Shown: piece after piece, positions 32,819 through 43,639 of the stretch
Position numbering within the stretch: position 1 is the stretch's first letter
Layout: every line of letters starts with the position of its first letter
Source of the DNA: Skeletonema tropicum
Lineage: Eukaryota > Bacillariophyta > Thalassiosirophyceae > Thalassiosirales > Thalassiosiraceae
Direction: 5' to 3'
DNA length: 64,000 nt
NCBI GenBank assembly: GCA_037178625.1
Contig: CM074143.1
Coordinates: forward strand, 1,984,001 to 2,048,000
The notes under the pieces: model-generated
Database searches by the model: none
What the model was told of the DNA's origin: nothing
Seen by the model: only the letters and a program-made list of their open reading frames with translations
Made by a program: the position numbers and the translations under genes

Positions 32819-33013
32819 AGCGCCGAGGAAAGCCGGCGCTATACAAATTGGCCCAGAACCGTGGAAGCCGGTGCTATACAAATTGGCCCAGCACCGTGGA
32901 AGCCGGTGCTTTACAAATTGGCCCAGGGCTCAGTCCCAGCACCGAGGCAAAGCCGGTGCTATACAAATAAGGCCCATCGCCGAGGAATGCCGGCGATTAA
33001 TTAAATTGGCCCT
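32819..33013 (+). repeat. Array of five hairpin units with covarying stems, copy 1
   Basis: There are five units, each a 7-bp stem with a loop of 7-9 nt (such as AGGAAAGC), followed by a spacer like ATACAAATTGGCCC. Stems: 32819-32840 AGCGCCG/CGGCGCT; 32855-32875 AGAACCG/CGGTGCT (one mismatch); 32890-32910 AGCACCG/CGGTGCT; 32938-32960 AGCACCG/CGGTGCT; 32976-32997 ATCGCCG/CGGCGAT. Stem position 4 changes G-C to A-T and position 2 changes G-C to T-A with both arms changing together. An extra 13-nt spacer lies between units 3 and 4. An identical array is at 41922-42116. The function is unknown. Confidence 0.8.
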
Positions 33014-34536
33014 GCTTTTCTTTACGCCTTCGGGTGTACTCGATTTGGGGTTCCGAGAGAGATAGTAACGGTTGGTTTCCAAGGTTGGTCACGGCGGCCT
33101 TCGGAGGTGCTGAGAGGCTTAAACAGAGTGTCCGTCCTCCTCAGGGAAAGATTGGCACAGTTCCTTTAGGGTTTGCTAGACCATAAATCCGTCGCTAAAC
33201 TACCGTTCGATCTCGATGAAAAGCATCTCCACCAACATTTTTAAATCTTTGTTTTGTTTGTCTGATGTCTCTTTGTACCAACTCTCTCTAATGAATCTTT
33301 GTTTTGTTTCCTATCTCTAAAAACAGTGCTTTGTAGTTCATATAGAGGCACTCTCTTCGCAAGGCGTATCGCAAGCTACACCGCCAGCGTCCATACATCC
33401 ACCGCAACTCGGACCAAGCAGAGACTCTTGACGGAAGGCCTTCACTAGCGAGGAACAAATACGGCAAGTTTAGTTTGAGCAGTCGAGCAGGGCCTTCTCT
33501 CAAGTTGCGACCATCGCCGTCGCGTGTCTTATGGCACATTATTTGCCGCCTCTCTCTCTAGAGATGGAGAGACGGGATGATTGGGAATTGGCGTTTTCGT
33601 CTTCATAGGTCGTAGGAATGAGTCTTTAGATAATGTGTCTCATGTTTGTCAGATGTAAATAATAAGTTCAATTCCACTGCTAGCTTGATCTTATGCTATC
33701 CCTCTTGAGATCCACTCAACAAGTGTGTACGTCACGCTCAGTTCCAATAAACATCACTCGATCATATCGTCCTCGTCTCTACTTGTTGCTTTCATTGAGT
33801 ATCGAGAGTGCAGGTGCAGATTGAGTGCAGAGCTGAGTGCGATAGTATTGAAACTTCCCTCCGACAAAAATGACACACATGACTTCGCCAATGCATTTAC
33901 TTAATCTTTGAAGCCCCACACGCACACACAACACACACTTTGGTGCGGCGCTCTCTATCTGAGCACATCAGGCTGCCGATGCCGTAGATGCATTAAAAAG
34001 TCCACAGAGAGAGGCAGCATATGAAACGATAAAGATGCACGATGAATTCCAGTGAGCATGATTTGCCGCCTTGAAGTGTTGAGATGTAGATGCATTTGCT
34101 ACGCACGTAGATCTGATTGAAGTAGTATCGTCCGTACAATTTAGTAATGAATTGAGGGACTCATCGTGGCAAATAATGTAGGGTGATGACTTGGAGTGTG
34201 GGCCAATGTCTTCTCTATAGCTTTGAGTTTGAGTCCGGCTGAGCTGTTTGCATATAGTCGGTCATAAGTAAACTTCAACCTTGGCCTTGGTAGTACTTTT
34301 CAGCATCGAATAGATTGTTTTGCTATAAATAAATACAATGATCTTATGGATGTCATTTCTTCGTATGATAGGAGGTGATATTTGAAGTATTGTATGGAAG
34401 TGATCATGCCCGGGTTCAATACGATTCTGCGTGTGCTGTCGATGAGGTGGATACAGCGGTATCATCGCGTGGTCAGCAGTGCTTCAACCCCAGGTCAGTC
34501 CATACCTCCTAGCACTTTGTGGGAAGTGGGTAGCAT

Positions 34537-35443
34537 GTGGATGTGGGAAGATCTTATCTTGAACTGACAGGGAGCTTCGAGTTCTTCGTGGCGATATTAT
34601 TGATTGGTCACTGGTATGCGTGGCGGATGGATCCTCTATCAAGGAGATGTACCCACATATCTGTTCAGTGTTCAAAGAGGCGAGGCCGTCTCATTGGCAA
34701 GTTCTCAGACAAAAAGCTTGCAGCTTGTATTGGCTATTCATCTCATTTTATTAGCGGTGAACAAGCAAACTCCGACACTTTCTGGATCTACCCAGATCTA
34801 TTCTGATTGCTCGCTCGGGGGCTCTCCGCAATGTTGAAAACTGGCCTCCACATCGCATTTCATCAAGCTGCCGTGATTCAGATATACTCAAAGCTTTGAC
34901 CTTTTTTTATTCTTACCATTCCCAAGTTGATCGTCAAATCGTATCAGCCAAGAATCCCTCCCCTATCAAATCATCCATATCTCATCATCGTCCAATCGGA
35001 TAAAGGAGTCAGTAGTTGGTAGTTGGACAGCACCATAGTAGCAGCACTATTGATCAATATAACGCACCTTGCATTGCCATCGTACAAGGGTGGTGAGTCA
35101 TGATGATTCAGAGGTAGTAAGCAACCACTATCGAAATCGAATGGAACTAGTACTATATCGAGGCAAAGTATCGATCGGATCGGATCGCACCCCTCTAAGC
35201 TTCTTACATAAGTACATCAACTTTTAAGTCGTCTTAGTAGTTGTAATTATGATACCAGCATCTTTCCAACAATAACACATCTTTGTTCTCGGACCTCCCA
35301 TCCCCCATCCTGTCCCGCAAGGAAGGTGTTAGTCATTTATTTCCCCTCTACCTACAGGTACCTCTTCGTGGTCCATCATGGAAGCAATCATCAACTAGTC
35401 ACAATTCTCTCTATCAATATTCCTTCTATTCACTTTCATTATC
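34537..35443. other. Non-coding interval before the LRR gene end
   Basis: No gene is supported. Around 34600-34850 a plus-strand frame has a weak RNase-H/retroelement flavour (GWILYQGD...) but is short and preceded by stops, so I do not call it. The rest is AT-rich intergenic sequence containing the 3' flank of the LRR gene. Confidence 0.4.
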
Positions 35444-37069
35444 TTATTCATCTTCTCCCTCCTCTTCCACTTCAAATGTGTGCGATGGCAACTCGAGAAA
35501 AGGGAGCACATTACTCATCAAAATGTCTGCGGGTAGGATAAGCTCGAGAGTTGTAACTACATCCTCATCTAACAAGCGACGATGCTCAGCCTTGTAGCGA
35601 TTGATTTTGTCAATAACTGATCTAATCCACCTTCGTATAACCAAGGCCTTTTCTCCCGATGCAGACGTGGAAAGTCCAGTAGCGATTGATATGTCACCTG
35701 AGTTTGCTGTCGATGCGCTTCCAGTTGCAAGATTGAGGTCCCCACTCGAAGATCCAGCGCTCGTGCCAGCAGCATCGGCAGTCTTCAAGCTGGCTGTGCC
35801 GGAGCTACCGTCATCGCTGACTCCTGATGTGATGGTCATGATTCCACCTCCAGTTGACGAGCCCGAGCCAGCCGAGATTGTCACTGCTCCGCCCTGATTG
35901 GGTTCATCTCCTGCTTCTATGGTCATGCTACCGCCATCTGATGATTGAGAGTCACCGGCCACAAAGGTAGCAGAACCAGCATTGGCCGAACCAGAAGCGC
36001 CCGCTTCCAACGTGATGGAGCCGCCAAGTGTGTCACTGGAGCCTACCGTGAGAGCAAGGTCTCCTGCAGATGCAGACGTGGAAAGTCCAGTAGCGATTGA
36101 TATGTCACCTGAGTTTGCTGTCGATGCGCTTCCAGTTGCATGATTGAGGTCCCCACTCGAAGATCCAGCGCTCGTGCCAGCAGCATCGGCAGTCTTCAAG
36201 CTGGCTGTGCCGGAGCTACCGTCATCGCTGACTCCTGATGTGATGGCCATGATTCCACCTCCAGTTGACGAGCCCGAGCCAGCCGAGATTGTCACTGCTC
36301 CGCCCTGATTGGGTCCATCTCCTGCTTCTATGGTCATTCTACCGCCAGCACCATCCCATTCAGAGCTATTGGCATTCCACTCGCCCCTAGCAGGTGCAGT
36401 GGGAAGAATCTGATTAATACTATCAATTTCTGCATACATATCCTTTCGCCACTCCTCCAATTGTAAAGCGGCGATAGCTTCATGTATTTCTCCTTCAACT
36501 AGATCAACTTGCTCCAAATTATCACACCCCTCAAAGACATCATCCGACGTAATCAGGCCATCTTTCAATGGGATGGTGATTCGTTCTAGAGAGGGGCAGA
36601 ACCCGAATGCTCTCTTCTCAATTCTTTCCAGCTTGTTGCCAAATTTCACGTCTGCCAGATGGTCACAACAATAGAATGCATCCTCCTCAACAAGTTCGGC
36701 AGATGGCAGGTGGATGCTCTCCAAAAATGCACAGTCAAAGAATGCTTTTTCACCTATTCTTTCCAGCTTGTCACATTCGATATGCATCAAATCGTAACAG
36801 CAATCGAATGCCCTATACCCAGCAATTTTAACGCCCGGCATGATCACTCGTCGCAAGGAATAGCAATAAACGAACGCCTTTTTTTCAATCCTTTCGACTT
36901 TATCATGACAAATGACTTCCATGATATTAGGATGCTCCATGAATGCACCGTTACGAACGAATGTGGTAAATTCATCCACGATGATAAGATTTACATCATC
37001 AGGAACATATTCGTCCTCTTCGCCCCTGTAGAGGTATTTAACGTATTTATTATCGCCCACGTCCGACAT
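35444..37069 (-). CDS. BspA-type LRR protein with an inserted Gly/Ser-rich repeat domain
   Basis: 541 residues from ATG 37069. Residues of about 25-205 are LRR_5/BspA-type repeats (units with F-x-x-C, such as IEKKAFVYCYSLRRVIMP, IGEKAFFDCAFLESIHLP). Then comes EEWRKDMYAEIDSINQILP, and at about 471-541 the matching C-terminal module (EKALVIRRWIRSVIDKINRYK ... NVLPFLELPSHTFEVE). These two parts are normally adjacent in diatom members of the family, to my knowledge. Here about 230 residues (241-470) of Gly/Ser/Ala/Thr-rich repeats (GGAVTISAGSGSSTGGG, SGDISIATG) lie between them in frame, with a 137-residue unit repeated nearly exactly. The repeats look like beta-strand-forming surface or adhesion repeats. 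No signal peptide is evident. Only 158 bp separate the ATG from block copy 2, so the promoter may have been altered. Confidence 0.85.
   Translation of the reverse strand: MSDVGDNKYVKYLYRGEEDEYVPDDVNLIIVDEFTTFVRNGAFMEHPNIMEVICHDKVERIEKKAFVYCYSLRRVIMPGVKIAGYRAFDCCYDLMHIECDKLERIGEKAFFDCAFLESIHLPSAELVEEDAFYCCDHLADVKFGNKLERIEKRAFGFCPSLERITIPLKDGLITSDDVFEGCDNLEQVDLVEGEIHEAIAALQLEEWRKDMYAEIDSINQILPTAPARGEWNANSSEWDGAGGRMTIEAGDGPNQGGAVTISAGSGSSTGGGIMAITSGVSDDGSSGTASLKTADAAGTSAGSSSGDLNHATGSASTANSGDISIATGLSTSASAGDLALTVGSSDTLGGSITLEAGASGSANAGSATFVAGDSQSSDGGSMTIEAGDEPNQGGAVTISAGSGSSTGGGIMTITSGVSDDGSSGTASLKTADAAGTSAGSSSGDLNLATGSASTANSGDISIATGLSTSASGEKALVIRRWIRSVIDKINRYKAEHRRLLDEDVVTTLELILPADILMSNVLPFLELPSHTFEVEEEGEDE
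35658..36346 (-). repeat. 411-bp internal repeat in the LRR gene
   Basis: 35658-35935 and 36069-36346 are nearly identical (a few substitutions), offset by 411 bp or 137 codons. This is an in-frame tandem duplication within the Gly/Ser-rich domain. Confidence 0.85.
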
Positions 37070-37236
37070 GATGAAGCAGTAGCAGCAATAACATTACAGT
37101 CTTCTCACTTTATATGGCTACGGCTTGCAAATGGATGCATCACGTCGAGGATGGCATGATGCCATCTATCATCGAGGGAGGAGTTCGTGTTTTGCAAAAA
37201 GGTAGAAGGTGGTATCACGTATCACTAAGTCGGTGG

Positions 37237-37557
37237 TGCAGTCTATCCTAGCTTCTCTCTTCTCTCTTGTGCGGCCCAGTCCCCGGTGGTAGGGGTGGAT
37301 CATCAATACTTCGTGAATACTGATCTATGATCACTATCTTCTTATAACACGCTTACGAACCAAGTCATAGGCAACTGCATCATACACTGTTCTTCATCAA
37401 GCAAAGTGGATCCTAGACCCATCGTGTTAGATAACACCGACTGATCATTCTCAAGAACACAGGCCCTCGACTGGAATCCGCATCATTCTCAGTTTATATC
37501 AGCGCACTAATGTATTCTGTAGTCTTAGTCTCAGCCTGGTCCGTCAAACCATCAACA
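37237..37557 (-). repeat. Copia-3 3' LTR, second copy
   Basis: Counterpart of 28785-29105 in block copy 2, with one substitution noted (about 37517). Confidence 0.75.
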
Positions 37558-40500
37558 CTCCCCTGTCTCTTGGAATACCAAGCGATATAGGAGCATTATT
37601 CAAGTAGACAATGAAACCAGCGCAAGATTTCCACGTGACCGTATCACCAGCACAACATGTATAAATAAATCAACGGATGACAAATTCTTTTCCTCTCGGC
37701 TCAGGCTATCAGGAGGCAGAACCTCCTTCCATCCTGCTCCGTCTAAAGTGGAAACGTCCAATCCTGCTTCTGAAATGCTGCTGAAGTGATATGTGGCTCA
37801 GTGGGATCATACAACATCTTGGCATTCTGATACTTAGTCAAGTATGCGAATAGGTGAAACAAACATTCCAAATGACCTTCTATGGGCAGAGCAAGGTGTC
37901 AACTCGTCGTCATTGAAAGCTCCCAACAAATATCTACCCGACCAGGCCAACTCTCTATCGCCTATCGCAGGATTTCTACCAAAGATCAACTATAGGGCGC
38001 TCTCACTAGCCAATTCTCAACTAGCATCTATCCGGCAGATACTCAGTCTTGAATGGAGCTCCATCACTCTTGGCATTGTGCAACCCTTCTTGGCCAGCCA
38101 CTCAGAACATTCGTCAAGGCTATGCCAACATACGGGACAGCCAAAAGCCCAGCACTAGATGCCAGTGTTCAACTCCACTCTACGAGATCTATTGCCAAGA
38201 TACCTCGATGGCCTCTCGTGAATGCTGCCTCTTCCGCTTCTGAATGTCAGCCAATCTCGTTGCGTAGCACGGCTTCTGCAATCGTATGTAAGATCACATG
38301 CCCCCCTCTACACACCAAAGACATACTCCATGTACTTTTCCATCACTAGTAAAAGGACGAAGGCAAACACAGGATCTCCATGCGGCAATTTAAAGCGAAG
38401 GTCAAGCATATACTCACATTAGTGCAGCCCAAAATCTCTGCATGCAAAACGACTTCCGTGAACCTCTCGCTAGATCAGAGCATTTCTTCATTCTCAACAT
38501 CAAATTCGGAACAGCAGACAACATAGCGCTTCTGAATAACTTTGGAAATATACATTCTGGTGTTTCCTGCAAAGACTGATGGACCCATCATTTCGGCGTA
38601 GGGAATGCAACATGCACTTCTCGACTTATCACACCAGCACGGCTTCACACCACACTCGTGGATCTTGCGGCTCGACCTACCCTTTCCTGATGTAATGATC
38701 TTCATCTGCTTCCGCACTGTGAACACAACACTGAAATGCAACTTCATTATCATCCTGCACCACATACTCGGCCATCTCCGCAGCACAGGGTTGATATATT
38801 TCGATCCTTCAGCCAGCTGCATCTGCATCCATTGCTTGCGACAATTAATAATACTCATCAAGAACATTCATCAACCGTAGCCTGAGAATCCACTTCCGAT
38901 CATACCTCATCGTGATATACTTTAATCTCTCGGAGTAATGTATATTATCGACTCCAACTGCAACTTGTTCTAGAACATTTTGGGCAATAAAAGCGCACAA
39001 TACCGCTTCAGCCTTCACATTCTCATTGAACCATACAACATAGGTAATAGTAGTCAGGGCTAAGCGGTGATAGACGCCATTGTCTAACCATCTTTGTCAA
39101 CACTGCGACTCGGCAATAGACCTTGTCGACACTGTGATATCGCACCTTGCACAACTTGTGGCCATCCTCCCCTTGAGGGAAAGACCTCTACGTCAATCTG
39201 GTCATCCGCAAGTGATCTGTCAGTAATGGGCTCCCCTGAAGCAATGCATGCATCAGCCTCAGGTACCACGTATTGTCTTCGAACCTCATTGCTCATCCGC
39301 AAGTATTGCAAGAGCGTCCGCCTCGCCATCATGAATATGCCAGCCGCTGATATCATTCAGATCATCGAACCACTTCATTGTAGAGTCTATCCTGAGTCTC
39401 CTCCTCGGCCGTAGATAATTCAACATCATCTACCTCGGAGGTAAAATCGCCGCGTCCCCAAAATTTGCAGCGAATATTATTCATACACATCAGCCAATTG
39501 CTGCGTTCATTCTCATTCATAGTCATTTCGCTGCCATGGTAATTACTAGACTCCAAACACCCCCCAAAAAACAACTGTATAGCGTGTGGGATCTTGTGAG
39601 TTCCTATCTTCCAAAGAATAACATCAATCAAGCCAACCAAACGCCGCAATATTGCTAATATCTGGCTCGTGCATCTAGTCACCGGGCATGGATTTAATCC
39701 GCCGAGTTGTTGTGCCATGTACCGTAAGGTTCATGGTTTGCACCCTCCGCTCAAAGCAATCCCATAACATCATAAGAGCGTCGCTTTCCTGAAATTCAGC
39801 TGATAGATTATGCAAGAACCCAAACTAGCGTTCCTCCAAATCAGCCCACTGCGTACCTCTCCTAATACACGCAGAGTATTCCCACCTCGTATAAACCTGC
39901 GTACCTCCTCGCTCTTTTGGATGCTCAAGGATCGCAGACGAGCGTGTCTGGAACACCTAAATACTCACCTGCATGATGCCGTCGCTGCCATCTCATCCAA
40001 GTATAAATGAACCCTTTTTGGACACATAAACTCGGACAAGTGTACACGTTGGTACCTCCTTGTGGTCTTCGCGTCGCATTAGTGTAGAAGATAGTATCAA
40101 TAAAACGTTTGTTGCGTAATGCACGATCATTTGTTGGAAACTAACTCTCTTGACAAAGTAGTGTTGATGAAAACCTACCCAGCTGCGTCGTCTGTTAAAT
40201 TGTGAGCATCCTCTTCTGAAATGCGCTATAACTAACCAAGTATCTCGGCTGAGACACACCAGTAGGATCTCCAACTCCAACGCACTGAAAATATCCAAAG
40301 TGGTCGACACAATATATAGCTTCAAAATCTCATAAGAACAATTCATTGTTATCTCGTCTCATCGGTACTGCAAGATGCAATGCCATGCACAACAGATCTT
40401 CCCAGTGATTCCAGAGCGTCAGCCAATTACAATGAGTTCCTTTCTAGAAGGATACTCCCTCTTGCTAATAGTACGCATCAATATGATTATCCATCACCTC

Positions 40501-40749
40501 CCCTTGGGCAAGCCATGGAACGGTGTGAAAATAACTCTCTCATACGCAGTAGCAGTAGTGGTAACGAAGAACGACTCTACACAGCTGCAGAGGATAATTA
40601 TTGTGCCATTTTGATCAGGCCCGAGATACAAAATACCTCCTTCTACAAAAAAGCTGCAGAATGTATACGTCTCGTGTAATAGCAGCTACGAATGTGCGTT
40701 TGGCTTTCATTTGCTGTCGCATGATAAATATATGTAAAGTAGATACTTA

Positions 40750-41398
40750 CAGTCGTCGTACGGTTATTTTGACACACGCTTATTTTGACATTACAGTTAT
40801 TTTGACACAGCAGCAGAGAACACTACCTTCTCTTATCGCTGGCTTCCCCGCTTCTCCCGAGGAGGGAGAAGGGAGAAGGGAGAAGAGGCAGCTCAGCCAC
40901 ACAAACCACCATGACCATGACCATGACATATCAAAGATTCGTCCGAGACACCATTGCTGCTTGCAGAGGCAGCATTAGACGCAATCAAGAAACTCCGTGA
41001 GAATGAGAATGCGGGTTCAGAGGAGGACGACGAGAATGACGACGAGGATGATGATGCAGATGCACGGTACAATATCTTCTTCAATTCATTTGGTCATCTA
41101 CGCTCTCGTAACGTCGAATTGATTATGGTCTTAAACAGCAAATCTGATGAATTGGTGAAAGATTTATCGTTGACTCTGGAACAACTGAAATTGACGTGGG
41201 AGCATGAAGACTTCTAAATATGTAAGCAACCTTGCTTTGTCTCCTCCTTTGTCTGAAACCTATGTACATACCTATGTACTGGTATTTAAGCTTATGTACC
41301 GATGCCTATTTACTTGCTACACGGATGTTTTGACAAGTACGGTTATTTTGACACGCTGAGCCAGAACACAGTGTGTCAAAATAACTGTACGACGACTG
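40750..41398. mobile_element. 649-bp Tc1/mariner-like element with TA target duplication
   Basis: The ends are CAGTCGTCGTACGGTTATTT (40750 onward) and the inverted form ending at 41398, with about 28-bp terminal repeats and one mismatch. TA at 40748-40749 and 41399-41400 flanks it. The empty site in block copy 1 (around 32300) has a single TA, which confirms insertion at TA. TATTTTGACA motifs recur just inside both ends (near 40790, 40796-40808 and 41340). TA duplication and the CAGT start fit the IS630-Tc1-mariner superfamily. It is too short for a full transposase. Confidence 0.85.
40954..41217 (+). CDS. Small ORF inside the Tc1/mariner-like element
   Basis: A frame of 87 residues with an Ala/Lys/Glu-rich start, a strongly acidic middle (runs of Asp and Glu with Asn) and a Leu/Glu-rich helical end. 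It has no DDE transposase motif. It could be the C-terminal relic of a larger protein or a captured fragment. It is the only ORF of note in the element. Expression is doubtful. Confidence 0.3.
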   Translation: MLLAEAALDAIKKLRENENAGSEEDDENDDEDDDADARYNIFFNSFGHLRSRNVELIMVLNSKSDELVKDLSLTLEQLKLTWEHEDF

Positions 41399-41921
41399 TA
41401 CTTAAGTAAGACCAAGACTTCTTTTCTCGTACCAACTTGAACTTCATTATCACTCGGTACTCGAATTGTCCACCAAAATCGCTCACAAAAAATCAACGAC
41501 CGAACCGCATCTCTTCTGCCGTTAATTCAATCATGCCGACCAAAAGCTCTCAAAGCTTTCATTCAATCATGCCGACAGACGGCATCATGAAGAGCTCTCA
41601 CAGCCATTCATTCAATCATGGATGGCAAATTGCTGTCTCAAGCCACTTGCCGCTGCTTGCAGAGCTCATAATTTTTCATCAAGCAAACTGTCAACATCAT
41701 TCACTACCAAACCACCATGTCGGCCGATTCTCCGCTCTTCGCTCGCCGGCCGCTTGCTATACTACCGCCGCCTCCCAACAGCGTTCACCCGCAAGCATCG
41801 CCGCCGCCTTGACGCAGGCTCCGCCGCTAACGACTGCAGCCGATGACCGATGATTACAGGTGAGTTACAACCGATTCATGATCCCCTGTCCGGTTTTAAT
41901 GGCTGATCGAGCAACAACTTC

Positions 41922-42116
41922 AGCGCCGAGGAAAGCCGGCGCTATACAAATTGGCCCAGAACCGTGGAAGCCGGTGCTATACAAATTGGCCCAGCACCGT
42001 GGAAGCCGGTGCTTTACAAATTGGCCCAGGGCTCAGTCCCAGCACCGAGGCAAAGCCGGTGCTATACAAATAAGGCCCATCGCCGAGGAATGCCGGCGAT
42101 TAATTAAATTGGCCCT
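41922..42116 (+). repeat. Hairpin array, copy 2
   Basis: Same five-unit array as 32819-33013, within block copy 2. I see no differences. Confidence 0.8.
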
Positions 42117-43639
42117 GCTTTTCTTTACGCCTTCGGGTGTACTCGATTTGGGGTTCCGAGAGAGATAGTAACGGTTGGTTTCCAAGGTTGGTCACGGCGG
42201 CCTTCGGAGGTGCTGAGAGGCTTAAACAGAGTGTCCGTCCTCCTCAGGGAAAGATTGGCACAGTTCCTTTAGGGTTTGCTAGACCATAAATCCGTCGCTA
42301 AACTACCGTTCGATCTCGATGAAAAGCATCTCCACCAACATTTTTAAATCTTTGTTTTGTTTGTCTGATGTCTCTTTGTACCAACTCTCTCTAATGAATC
42401 TTTGTTTTGTTTCCTATCTCTAAAAACAGTGCTTTGTAGTTCATATAGAGGCACTCTCTTCGCAAGGCGTATCGCAAGCTACACCGCCAGCGTCCATACA
42501 TCCACCGCAACTCGGACCAAGCAGAGACTCTTGACGGAAGGCCTTCACTAGCGAGGAACAAATACGGCAAGTTTAGTTTGAGCAGTCGAGCAGGGCCTTC
42601 TCTCAAGTTGCGACCATCGCCGTCGCGTGTCTTATGGCACATTATTTGCCGCCTCTCTCTCTAGAGATGGAGAGACGGGATGATTGGGAATTGGCGTTTT
42701 CGTCTTCATAGGTCGTAGGAATGAGTCTTTAGATAATGTGTCTCATGTTTGTCAGATGTAAATAATAAGTTCAATTCCACTGCTAGCTTGATCTTATGCT
42801 ATCCCTCTTGAGATCCACTCAACAAGTGTGTACGTCACGCTCAGTTCCAATAAACATCACTCGATCATATCGTCCTCGTCTCTACTTGTTGCTTTCATTG
42901 AGTATCGAGAGTGCAGGTGCAGATTGAGTGCAGAGCTGAGTGCGATAGTATTGAAACTTCCCTCCGACAAAAATGACACACATGACTTCGCCAATGCATT
43001 TACTTAATCTTTGAAGCCCCACACGCACACACAACACACACTTTGGTGCGGCGCTCTCTATCTGAGCACATCAGGCTGCCGATGCCGTAGATGCATTAAA
43101 AAGTCCACAGAGAGAGGCAGCATATGAAACGATAAAGATGCACGATGAATTCCAGTGAGCATGATTTGCCGCCTTGAAGTGTTGAGATGTAGATGCATTT
43201 GCTACGCACGTAGATCTGATTGAAGTAGTATCGTCCGTACAATTTAGTAATGAATTGAGGGACTCATCGTGGCAAATAATGTAGGGTGATGACTTGGAGT
43301 GTGGGCCAATGTCTTCTCTATAGCTTTGAGTTTGAGTCCGGCTGAGCTGTTTGCATATAGTCGGTCATAAGTAAACTTCAACCTTGGCCTTGGTAGTACT
43401 TTTCAGCATCGAATAGATTGTTTTGCTATAAATAAATACAATGATCTTATGGATGTCATTTCTTCGTATGATAGGAGGTGATATTTGAAGTATTGTATGG
43501 AAGTGATCATGCCCGGGTTCAATACGATTCTGCGTGTGCTGTCGATGAGGTGGATACAGCGGTATCATCGCGTGGTCAGCAGTGCTTCAACCCCAGGTCA
43601 GTCCATACCTCCTAGCACTTTGTGGGAAGTGGGTAGCAT

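Larger units (their letters stand above)
28776..34536 (+). repeat. Duplicated 5.76-kb block, copy 1 (copy 2 at 37228-43639)
   Basis: Direct repeat of 37228-43639 starting at AGTCGGTGG and ending at GGGTAGCAT. By eye I noted only three substitutions (near 29065, 29289 and 32002) plus the 649-bp element present only in copy 2. The content is a decayed Copia-3 LTR and pol remnant (minus strand), several kb with no convincing gene, a hairpin array (32819-33013), a CA-rich microsatellite near 33918, and 1.5 kb of AT-rich sequence. The short ORFs in it occur identically in both copies and have no domain signature. The left border includes four bases of the helicase gene beyond the GGTGG target, so this copy may be the source. 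Confidence 0.92.
37228..43639 (+). repeat. Duplicated block, copy 2, carrying a Tc1/mariner-type insertion
   Basis: Same sequence and orientation as 28776-34536, shifted by 8452 bp before and by 9103 bp after the 651-bp difference (649-bp element plus TA). It contains the second Copia-3 LTR (37237-37557), the decayed pol and the second hairpin array. Flanks differ from copy 1 on both sides, and there are no terminal repeats or TSD, so segmental duplication fits better than transposition. Confidence 0.92.

Noticed and set aside
32819..33013. CRISPR-like regular repeats
   Set aside because: The repeated part is the stem-loop with a conserved spacer, there are no unique spacers, and the genome is eukaryotic. 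Treated as a hairpin minisatellite.
34537..34840. Possible RNase H fragment (GWILYQGD)
   Set aside because: Short, preceded by stops, no further motif. Similarity could be chance.
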